Source: Deltaproteobacteria bacterium (GTDB taxonomy: Bacteria; Myxococcota_A; Polyangia; Polyangiales; Houyiibacteriaceae). Taken from it: 6,941 nt of DNA. Made by a program: the position numbers and the translations under genes. Shown here in pieces: positions 1-5,220 of this stretch. The DNA is taken from positions 1 to 6,941 of the forward strand of contig JAFDFW010000117.1 of the NCBI GenBank assembly GCA_019309605.1. The letters are read 5' to 3'. Position 1 is the first letter of the stretch; every line of letters starts with the position of its first letter. The notes beneath the pieces were generated by a model. The model was not told where the DNA came from. It saw only the letters and a program-made list of their open reading frames with translations, and did no database searches.

Positions 1-1
1 G

Positions 2-97
2 GCGGACCCGGACTATCAGGCCCTGTCCGAGCACCGTCGCGCGGGCACCAGCATGGAGTTCCTCACTCTCGTCCGCGGCCTGCCACCGCGAACATAG
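2..97 (+). CDS. C-terminal end of a DUF1330-like protein (partial)
   Basis: Reading from base 2, an open frame of 31 codons ends at TAG 95-97 and has no start inside the window, so it is the tail of a gene entering from the left. The residues DYQALSEHRRAG followed by MEFLTLVRGLP resemble the end of small ferredoxin-like DUF1330 proteins. In that family a conserved P-x-Y-x-A...R segment is followed by a short beta strand ending in V-x-G. DUF1330 proteins are usually about 95-100 residues and their biochemical role is largely unassigned. Codon use is GC3-rich and looks like real coding. Only the tail is visible, so the family is a motif-level guess; a NIPSNAP/EthD-type dimeric alpha-beta barrel protein is an alternative. 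Confidence 0.5.
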   Translation, partial: ADPDYQALSEHRRAGTSMEFLTLVRGLPPRT

Positions 98-291
98 CGA
101 TTGGCTCGTCTACATCCCGGGTGGGGCGCTCAGCCCCCGTTCGGCTGCCCCATTCGAAGCGGGCCACCACGCGCGGTCGCCCGCGGAAGACACGCGTCAC
201 CTCTGCTCTCTTAGCCCATTGGGCCCATTCGGGGTGCGAGTGAGCCTCTCGTCCAGGCGGAGGTGATTTTCGGCGGGATCGCGGCATTCAT
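98..291. other. Intergenic gap with no gene seen
   Basis: This stretch lies between the stop of the DUF1330-like gene and the first usable start of the barrel gene. An antisense open frame crosses it (63-287) but resembles no protein family and is rich in arginine and proline, as chance frames in GC-rich DNA are. The only structure I see is the small hairpin at 123-137 and a GGAGG at 258-262, which is too far (about 29 bases) from the GTG at 292 to be a standard ribosome binding site. I could not pick out a convincing sigma70 promoter. Confidence 0.5.
123..137 (+). terminator. Weak GC hairpin after the DUF1330-like gene
   Basis: GGGGC (123-127) and GCCCC (133-137) form a perfect five-base-pair stem around the loop GCTCA, starting 25 bases after the stop of the upstream gene. 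Position fits a terminator, but no T run follows and the stem is short, so in DNA this GC-rich it may be chance. Confidence 0.22.
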
Positions 292-510
292 GTGTACTAT
301 GCGCCGGTGCTGCCTGGCACGAGTACAGCCCGTCCGTACCAGAAGCTTGCCGCGGTCCTTTTCCTGACCTGCATGCTGCTCCCTACTCTTGCGCGCGCCA
401 ACCCGGAACCCACGGCGTACGACACGCGCAGCGTGGCCATGGGCCTCACGGGCACGTCCTTCATGGAGCGTGCCTCGGCGCTCGTCTTGAATCCGGCGAA
501 CATGGAGGCA
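292..510 (+). CDS. N-terminal part of a FadL/OmpP1-like outer-membrane protein, cut by a frameshift
   Basis: This frame encodes the export signal and first mature residues of the barrel protein that continues in another frame from about 506. The start is GTG 292; GTG 307 is the alternative, and no ATG lies upstream in this frame after the TGA at 241. Residues 16-36 form a signal peptide: a lysine, a hydrophobic core (LAAVLFLTCMLLPTL) and an A-R-A site, with cleavage expected before Asn37. The mature start SVAMGLTGTSF...ASALVLNPANM (residues 47-71) matches the N-terminal plug region of FadL-type transporters, where a small-residue-rich segment leads to the conserved N-P-A motif (here Asn67-Ala69). 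After about base 505 this frame gives low-complexity arginine-rich residues up to a stop at 759, unlike any barrel. The real protein therefore appears to leave this frame around Glu72. Confidence 0.72.
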
Positions 511-539
511 CCGGGATATTCACGAATCAGACCGCGCCG

Positions 540-1718
540 GTGCAAGGCCCGAACACGAGCGTGTCTTCAGGCCTGGGATTCGGCCCGTTGCCCTCCGGGT
601 TCATCGCAGGTCGGATTGCACCGCGGGTCGTGTTCGCCGGCGGGGTCTACATCGAAACGGGATACGGATCGTCCTTCGACAACGTGGTCTGCCTTGACGG
701 CGATCCGGTCGTGGACGGCGTGCCCGATACCGACCCGGCCACTTGCACCAACCCGGTAGCGCAAGACCTGGACGTCACCTTTTTCGTAGGTGAGTTCTCC
801 GTAGGACCCTCGTTTCGGATCACGGACAAGTTCTGGCTGGGCGTCGCGCTCCGGTTACCGTTCTCGAAGCAGATCGCAGACCTCGGGCAGAATGTGGGCG
901 CTGCACTCGGTTTCCCGCAGTACGCCCGGGTCAAGAACGACCTCGGCGGAGTAGGTTTCCCCTCTCCCCGGATCGGCCTGACCTACAAGCCTCATCGGAA
1001 GGTGAGCATCGGCGCGATGTACCGCATGTGGTCCACGATCAAACTGACGGGAACCACCGAGACTTCGCTCGTGCCGGGCCCGGACGGTGGCCCGCTCACC
1101 CTCGACTCGACGGCGGACTGGTATGTTCCCCATGCGCTTCAGTTTGGCGTCTCGTACAAAGCGAACTCTCGGCTACTGCTCGCCTTTGAGCTCCGGATTC
1201 AGTTCCACGGCGACGACAAGCATGGCAATCGGAACCAGACCGTAGTCGCGACAGACCCTAGCGGAACGCTGCCCACTTTCGAGACGGTCGTGCCGTTCGG
1301 ATGGGTGAACGCCTACAGCGGCAAGATCGGCGTGGAATACCGTTTCAAGAAGGACCTGCTTGCGTTCCGCGGAGGGTTCAACATCGGGAACTCCGCAACC
1401 TCGGAGGCCTGGGCCCAGTACTTTACGCCGCCTGCGGGCGTGGCAGCGAGCGTCAGCGCCGGGCTTGGATTCTACTGGGACGATCGGAACAATCCGAGCA
1501 TCAAGGACAAGTACATGCTCGATATCGGAACCCTGTTCGCCTACGCCGGCGGTCGCATCGGAGACGAGTACATCGACACCGATGCCCACGTCCCCGGCGG
1601 AGGCCCGATGGACGTGGTCACGCTCTGCTCCTCGGACCAGGTCGTTCGAACGGGCTGCCCCGGCGATTACAGCGTCTTGACCTACTGGGCCTCGGTCTCG
1701 TTCACCTTGCAGTACTAG
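540..1718 (+). CDS. Beta-barrel part of a FadL/OmpP1-like outer-membrane protein, downstream of the frameshift
   Basis: Family members form outer-membrane channels that take up long-chain fatty acids, aromatics and other hydrophobic compounds. The first start codon in this frame is GTG 540. Sensible family-like residues (GTGIFTNQTAPV) begin about 35 bases earlier, which shows that 540 is not the natural start. The 392-codon frame has alternating polar and hydrophobic strands (FIAGRIAPRVVFAGGVYIETGYG, FWLGVALRLPF, KVSIGAMYRMW, LQFGVSYKANSRLLLAFELRI and others). It ends in SFTLQY, the terminal aromatic expected of a BAM substrate. Joined to the upstream frame, the protein would be about 475 residues, close to E. 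coli FadL (446 mature and signal together). Two cysteine pairs occur in loops. Translation from 540 alone would lack a signal peptide and the NPA plug, so this product could not reach the outer membrane. Substrate is unknown. Confidence 0.75.
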   Translation: MQGPNTSVSSGLGFGPLPSGFIAGRIAPRVVFAGGVYIETGYGSSFDNVVCLDGDPVVDGVPDTDPATCTNPVAQDLDVTFFVGEFSVGPSFRITDKFWLGVALRLPFSKQIADLGQNVGAALGFPQYARVKNDLGGVGFPSPRIGLTYKPHRKVSIGAMYRMWSTIKLTGTTETSLVPGPDGGPLTLDSTADWYVPHALQFGVSYKANSRLLLAFELRIQFHGDDKHGNRNQTVVATDPSGTLPTFETVVPFGWVNAYSGKIGVEYRFKKDLLAFRGGFNIGNSATSEAWAQYFTPPAGVAASVSAGLGFYWDDRNNPSIKDKYMLDIGTLFAYAGGRIGDEYIDTDAHVPGGGPMDVVTLCSSDQVVRTGCPGDYSVLTYWASVSFTLQY

Positions 1719-1738
1719 GAGGGCGACGAACACGGGGC

Positions 1739-1765
1739 CCGACGTCAGCGACTCGGACCCGTCGG
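1739..1765 (+). terminator. Possible hairpin after the barrel gene
   Basis: CCGACG (1739-1744) and CGTCGG (1760-1765) form a perfect six-base-pair stem with a 15-base loop, about 20 bases after the barrel stop codon and before the next gene. The only T-rich stretch downstream is ATTTT at 1781-1785, too far for a classic intrinsic terminator. It may be a terminator, or chance. Confidence 0.28.
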
Positions 1766-1795
1766 TTGGACCATTCTCCGATTTTCATTCATAGT
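1766..1795 (+). promoter_or_regulatory. Weak candidate promoter for the fibro-slime lipoprotein
   Basis: TTGGAC (1766-1771) and CATAGT (1790-1795) are separated by 18 bases. They sit in an AT-rich island (about 1771-1822) that stands out from the surrounding GC-rich DNA. If used, transcription would begin at about the A of the lipoprotein ATG, giving a leaderless message; this would suit the absence of any purine-rich ribosome binding site before that ATG. The -35 match is poor (TTG only), so this is a suggestion. Confidence 0.25.
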
Positions 1796-1801
1796 TCATA
1801 A

Positions 1802-3706
1802 ATGCAGTCTTATCGTATTTATCTAAGCGCCCTGGCTCTCCTGATCGGCCTGGGCGGATTGTCGGCCTGCTCCGGCGATAGCGGGAACACGGGCGGCGAC
1901 GCTGGCACCGGAGGTAACGGTGGCAGTGGCGGCGTCGATCCGATGGACGACTGCGGAGACAGCGAGCGCCAAGCGATCGAGGCCTGCGACGATGGAAACC
2001 GACGCAGCAACGACGGCTGCGCGGCCGACTGCATGATGGTCGAAGAGGGCTATCGATGCCCCACCCCGGGCGCGCCCTGTGCAGCGCTCGTCTGCGGTGA
2101 TTCGCGTGTCGACCCGCCCGAGCAGTGCGACGACAACAACAGCAACGGCTCGGACGGCTGCAGCGCGAGCTGCATGCTCGAAGAGGGATGGGTCTGCTTG
2201 CAACCTGGTGTAGCGTGCAGCGCGGCCGACTGCGGCGACGGCCTCGTGGCCGGCTTCGAGCAATGCGACGACGGCGACACCAGCCCGAACGACGGTTGCT
2301 CCGCAAGCTGCCAACTGGAGGACGGCTTCAAGTGCGAAACGCCAAACGCGGCCTGCGTACCGACGACTTGCGGCGACGGCCAACGCGAAGGCACCGAGCA
2401 GTGCGACGACGGCAACCTCACGCCTTTCGACGGTTGCGACCTCCACTGCAAGAACGAGCCCGACTGCACCGGCGGCACCTGCCAAGCGGTCTGCGGCGAC
2501 GAGGTGATTCTGCCTGGCACCAACGAAGCCTGTGACGATGGAAACACCGTGGGCGGCGATGGATGCTCGGCCGCTTGCGAAATCGAAGACGGCTTCAGCT
2601 GCACGACCGTGGCGTCAGAGCTGCCCTCGGAATTCGTCGTGCCTGTGATCTACCGCGACTTCCGAAGTCGGGACGAGAGCGCTGGCATCACACAGACCTT
2701 CAACCCGGACTTCAACCCGCTTCCGACGGGCACGCACCTCGGAATCACTACCGACGACCTGGATGCGCAGGGGAAACCGGTCTGGAACGCAATCAATCCG
2801 ATACCAGGCGGCTACCCGGCGAGCGCCAGCTCGTTTGCCGCCTGGTATCGGACGAGCCCGAGTCTCGTCGCGGACGGGAACATCGAGGTCGTCGGCGAGC
2901 TCACCCTCGGTCGGCCCGACCCGAACAACTTCCCGAACCGCTACCAGTTCGCGAACAGCGAGTTCTTCCCTCTCGACGATCTAGGCTGGGAGCTCGAAGC
3001 GCCGCCTCTTCAAGAGCTTCCGCTGAATAATGGGCACAACTTCGGCTTCACGACCGAGGTGCACTACTTCTTCGTGTACCAGGGCGACGAAGTGCTGAGC
3101 TTCGAGGGCGACGACGACCTATGGGTCTTCGTCGACGGTCGCCTCTGCATGGACATCGGCGGCATTCACGGCGCGACGTTCGGGACCATGAGCTTCGACC
3201 CCATGGTCACCGACAGCAACGCAGGGCGTCAGGCCATCGTCGATGCTTGCATCGCAGACCTCGGTCTTCAAGTGGGCAAGGTGTATGAGGTCTCGATCTT
3301 CCACGCCGAACGCCACGTCACCCAGTCGAACTTCAGACTGACGCTGGACGGCTTCGTCACCGAGCATTCGGAATGCAGCGACACCTGCGGCGATGGGATT
3401 CGCACTCGCTTCGAGTTCTGCGACGACGGGACGGCACAGAATACCGGCGAGTACGGGCACTGCAACGACACCTGCACGGCTCTCGGCGAGCACTGCGGCG
3501 ACGGCGTGGTCCAGGAAGAGTTCGAAGACTGCGACAACGGGGAAAACCTCGGCGGCGCAAACGGTTGCAACTCCGACTGCACCACCGGTCCATTCTGCGG
3601 CGACGGCATTCGCCAGCCCGAGCTCGGCGAGTCCTGTGACGCCGGCCAACAGAACGGCGAGTCCGGATCGGGCTGCAGCCTGAGCTGCGAGGTCGTCGTC
3701 GAGTAG
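1802..3706 (+). CDS. Secreted lipoprotein with myxobacterial cysteine repeats flanking a PA14/fibro-slime domain
   Basis: The 634-residue product begins with a lipoprotein signal: Arg5, a hydrophobic core, and lipobox L-S-A-C with acylated Cys23 (no Asp at +2, so outer-membrane sorting is plausible). A Gly/Ser/Asn linker (24-46) follows. Five cysteine repeats start at Cys51, 98, 144, 190 and 231, with pattern CGD...E-x-C-D-D-G-N...DGC...C...EDGF-x-C, as in the Myxococcus cysteine-rich repeat/DUF4215 families. Residues about 279-518 match the fibro-slime/PA14 domain: YRDF opening, FNPDF, then FEGDDDLWVFVDGRL (434-448) and DIGGIHG (451-457), and closing FHAERH...SNFRLTLDGF. Three more CGDG repeats start at Cys529, 565 and 599. 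PA14 domains bind carbohydrates and the repeats are expected to be disulfide-bonded, so an extracellular adhesive or matrix role is inferred. The ATG 1802 start is fixed by the signal peptide, although no Shine-Dalgarno precedes it. It appears to be transcribed alone. Confidence 0.85.
   Translation: MQSYRIYLSALALLIGLGGLSACSGDSGNTGGDAGTGGNGGSGGVDPMDDCGDSERQAIEACDDGNRRSNDGCAADCMMVEEGYRCPTPGAPCAALVCGDSRVDPPEQCDDNNSNGSDGCSASCMLEEGWVCLQPGVACSAADCGDGLVAGFEQCDDGDTSPNDGCSASCQLEDGFKCETPNAACVPTTCGDGQREGTEQCDDGNLTPFDGCDLHCKNEPDCTGGTCQAVCGDEVILPGTNEACDDGNTVGGDGCSAACEIEDGFSCTTVASELPSEFVVPVIYRDFRSRDESAGITQTFNPDFNPLPTGTHLGITTDDLDAQGKPVWNAINPIPGGYPASASSFAAWYRTSPSLVADGNIEVVGELTLGRPDPNNFPNRYQFANSEFFPLDDLGWELEAPPLQELPLNNGHNFGFTTEVHYFFVYQGDEVLSFEGDDDLWVFVDGRLCMDIGGIHGATFGTMSFDPMVTDSNAGRQAIVDACIADLGLQVGKVYEVSIFHAERHVTQSNFRLTLDGFVTEHSECSDTCGDGIRTRFEFCDDGTAQNTGEYGHCNDTCTALGEHCGDGVVQEEFEDCDNGENLGGANGCNSDCTTGPFCGDGIRQPELGESCDAGQQNGESGSGCSLSCEVVVE
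1952..2602 (+). repeat. Five in-gene cysteine-rich repeats, period about 138 bases
   Basis: Within the lipoprotein gene, units starting at bases 1952, 2093, 2231, 2369 and 2492 encode the recurring CGD...C-D-D...DGC...C pattern. Steps are 141, 138, 138 and 123 bases (47, 46, 46 and 41 codons). Bases around TGCGACGACGG and GACGG(C/T)TGC recur between units. The repeat is a protein-level one; the DNA copies differ at many third positions, so they are old duplications, not a recent expansion. The last unit carries an insertion in its first loop (LPGTN), and unit four ends with an extra C-x4-C (Cys222, Cys227) instead of the usual EDGF-x-C ending. Confidence 0.8.
3386..3691 (+). repeat. Three in-gene CGDG cysteine repeats at the C terminus
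   Basis: Units beginning at the Cys529 (3386), Cys565 (3494) and Cys599 (3596) codons share CGDG-(I/V)-x-x-x-x-(E/F)...E-x-C-D followed by a Gly/Asn-rich loop and a C-x3-C close (for example CNDTC, CNSDC, CSLSC). They are shorter (34-36 residues) and lack the EDGF-x-C ending of the N-terminal set, so they form a different subtype of the same repeat family placed after the PA14 domain. Confidence 0.72.
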
Positions 3707-3764
3707 CGCCCAGGCGAGTGCTCGCACCGCGGCAGGAACCCGATCCCACGGCTGCCCTCGCGCG

Positions 3765-3793
3765 TTGATACGAATCTAGGTTCGCACTATGTG
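3765..3793 (+). promoter_or_regulatory. Candidate sigma70-type promoter with an operator-like palindrome for the P450 gene
   Basis: TTGATA (3765-3770, five of six matches to the -35 consensus) and TATGTG (3788-3793, TAT conserved) are separated by an ideal 17 bases. Transcription would start near 3800, leaving about a 50-base leader before the P450 ATG at 3850. The spacer contains CGAATCTAGGTTCG (3771-3784), a 14-base palindrome with six of seven pairs matched. A protein bound there would block the promoter, as many TetR-type repressors do. No regulator gene is in the window, so the binder is unknown. Confidence 0.42.
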
Positions 3794-3837
3794 TGGGACC
3801 GACATGGGGCGACGTGCGCGTCGTGGAAGCCCAACGT

Positions 3838-3842
3838 AAGGA
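3838..3842 (+). promoter_or_regulatory. Ribosome binding site that fixes the P450 start
   Basis: AAGGA lies seven bases before the ATG at 3850. The longer in-frame alternative, GTG 3793, overlaps the candidate -10 box and has no such site, so ATG 3850 is preferred. Confidence 0.65.
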
Positions 3843-3849
3843 CACCAGG

Positions 3850-5202
3850 ATGAGTACGCCCACCCGAAGCCCATGGCAGAAGCAGGCGCCGCCGCCGCCG
3901 ACGGTCAGCGGTGGTGCTCCGCTCGTCGGACACGCGCTTGAGTTCATGCGTGACCCGCACCAGGTCATCCGTCGCGGCTACGCCGAGCACGGTCCGGTCT
4001 TCTCAGTCGACTTGGGGCGCAAGAAGGCGGTGTTCCTCGTGGGGCCCGAGTACCACAAGTTCTTCTTCAGAGAGACCGATCGCATCTTCTCGATTCGTCA
4101 GGGCTACGAGACACTGATGAAGATGTTCGACAAGGGGATGCTCTTCTTCGCGCACCTCACCGAATACCAGGAGCAGATGAAGGTCATCATGCCCCTCTTC
4201 CAGAACAACGACCGATTCACGGGACTGATGGTCGAAGAGGTCGACGACTTCATGGAGAATGTCCTCGGTGAACAGGGCGAGATCGATGTAACCGAGGCCT
4301 TCGGGCCCCTGGTCATGCACGTCGCCGCGCGAGCTTTTTTCGGCGAGGAGTTCCGGCGAAAGTTGGGCGCAGAGTACTTCGACGTATTTCGGAGCTTCGC
4401 GCTCGGTGCCGACGTGGTGCTCCCTTCTTGGCTCCCCCTGCCCAAGTTTCGAAGGAGCGTGGAGGCGAAGCATCGCATCGAGTCGATGATCTATGACCTG
4501 ATTCAGGAACGGCGCAGGCATCCGCTCGAGCCCAAGGACCTGTTCCAAGAGTTCATCGAGTCGACGTATTACGGTGGCAAGCCGCTGCCGGAGAGGCTCG
4601 TCGTCAGCATCCTGCTCTTCATCCCCTGGGCGGGTCACGAGACGACCGTGGGACACACCGGCTGGACGCTCATCGAGCTCTTGCGCCACGAAGACTACCT
4701 GGCGCGCGTCCAGGCGGAGCTCTCCGAGGTGCTCGGCGAGGCGCAACTCTACTCGTCGGGGAATCTGAAGAAACTCAAGACGCTGGACTGGGCGATCAAA
4801 GAGACGGAGCGCATGCATCCGGCGGCGCACATGTACATGCGGGGTGTGCGAGATGATTTCGATATCGACGGCTACCAGGTCGCGGAAGGCTCCATGGTGT
4901 TCGTAGTGCCCGAAGTGGCCCATCGCCTCCCGGAGGTCTTCGAGGATCCAGACCGGTACGATCCGCTGCGATTCGCGCCGGACCGTGCGGAGGATGCAAC
5001 GGCCTACAGCCTGATCGGGTTTGGAGGCGGCGTGCACCGTTGCGCCGGCGTGAACTTCGCCAAGCTCGAGATGAAGATCATCATGGCGAAGCTGCTTCAG
5101 AACTACGACATCACGCTCCTGGACAAGAACCCGAAGCCCAAGCCGGGCACGCAGACCAAGTGGCCAGAGAGCCCGTGCCGCATTCGGTACCTGCGCCGCT
5201 GA
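3850..5202 (+). CDS. Cytochrome P450, CYP51-like
   Basis: A haem-thiolate monooxygenase of 450 residues, complete, soluble (no membrane anchor) and close in length to Mycobacterium CYP51 (451). A proline-rich N terminus (PPPPTVSGGAPLVGH) leads into the fold. The I-helix oxygen-activation motif is AGHETT (261-266), with the His typical of CYP51-type AGHHT/S sequences. The K-helix E-x-x-R is Glu318-Arg321, the PERF-like segment is DPLRF (371-375), and the haem loop is FGGGVHRCAG (391-400) with proximal ligand Cys398. The WTLIELLRH stretch after the I helix and the PCRIRYLRR end also resemble bacterial CYP51. The CYP51 substrate-recognition signature (YxxF...FGxxVxYD) is changed here to YETLMKMFDKGMLFF (86-100), so sterol 14alpha-demethylation should not be assumed. 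Redox partners are not in the window. It converges on a ketosteroid dehydrogenase-type gene 18 bases downstream, which suggests a steroid or related polycyclic lipid substrate. The P450 assignment is firm; the substrate is inference. Confidence 0.92.
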   Translation: MSTPTRSPWQKQAPPPPTVSGGAPLVGHALEFMRDPHQVIRRGYAEHGPVFSVDLGRKKAVFLVGPEYHKFFFRETDRIFSIRQGYETLMKMFDKGMLFFAHLTEYQEQMKVIMPLFQNNDRFTGLMVEEVDDFMENVLGEQGEIDVTEAFGPLVMHVAARAFFGEEFRRKLGAEYFDVFRSFALGADVVLPSWLPLPKFRRSVEAKHRIESMIYDLIQERRRHPLEPKDLFQEFIESTYYGGKPLPERLVVSILLFIPWAGHETTVGHTGWTLIELLRHEDYLARVQAELSEVLGEAQLYSSGNLKKLKTLDWAIKETERMHPAAHMYMRGVRDDFDIDGYQVAEGSMVFVVPEVAHRLPEVFEDPDRYDPLRFAPDRAEDATAYSLIGFGGGVHRCAGVNFAKLEMKIIMAKLLQNYDITLLDKNPKPKPGTQTKWPESPCRIRYLRR

Positions 5203-5216
5203 GGGTGTCGCGGCGC
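5193..5216. terminator. GC hairpin between the convergent P450 and dehydrogenase genes
   Basis: GCGCCGC (5193-5199) and GCGGCGC (5210-5216) form a perfect seven-base-pair stem with a ten-base loop that contains the P450 stop codon (5200-5202). It lies just before the dehydrogenase stop, which is read from the other strand at 5221-5223. Being symmetrical, it could end transcription from both sides. No T run follows on either strand, so it is at best an atypical bidirectional terminator. Confidence 0.45.
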
Positions 5217-5220
5217 GCAC

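Noticed and set aside
63..287. Antisense open frame of 74 codons across the first intergenic gap
   Set aside because: Its residues are mostly Arg, Pro, Gly and Ala with no family resemblance, it overlaps the tail of a better-supported gene, and GC-rich DNA often has chance open frames of this size.
495..520. Programmed minus-one ribosomal frameshift in the barrel gene
   Set aside because: There is no slippery X-XXY-YYZ heptamer at the junction, only GAGGCA. I saw no strong stem just downstream, and outer-membrane barrels are not known to use such a device. A deletion or sequence error is simpler.
1823..2485. Antisense open frame of 220 codons opposite the lipoprotein
   Set aside because: It mirrors the repetitive cysteine-repeat codons (low-complexity Val/Ala-rich product) and lies wholly inside a gene with clear signal peptide and domains.
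1952..2602. Regular repeats of about 138 bases as a CRISPR or tandem DNA array
   Set aside because: The units are continuous coding sequence for cysteine repeats with no unique spacers and many silent differences.
3714..3725. GCGAG-TG-CTCGC inverted repeat after the lipoprotein stop as a terminator
   Set aside because: The two-base loop is too small for a stable hairpin and no T run follows; probably chance in GC-rich DNA.
3793..3849. Longer P450 start at GTG 3793 (19 extra residues)
   Set aside because: It overlaps the candidate -10 box and has no ribosome binding site, the extra residues are not P450-like, and ATG 3850 has AAGGA at the right distance.
4334..4342. Run of six T bases inside the P450 gene as a terminator or slippery site
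   Set aside because: It encodes Ala-Phe-Phe of the AARAFFGEEF segment in an intact frame, with no hairpin before it that I can see.
4003..5220. Antisense open frame of 405 codons opposite the P450
   Set aside because: The P450 on the plus strand has every family motif. The antisense product is a His/Leu/Arg-rich mirror with no recognisable domain, a known effect of high GC at third codon positions.
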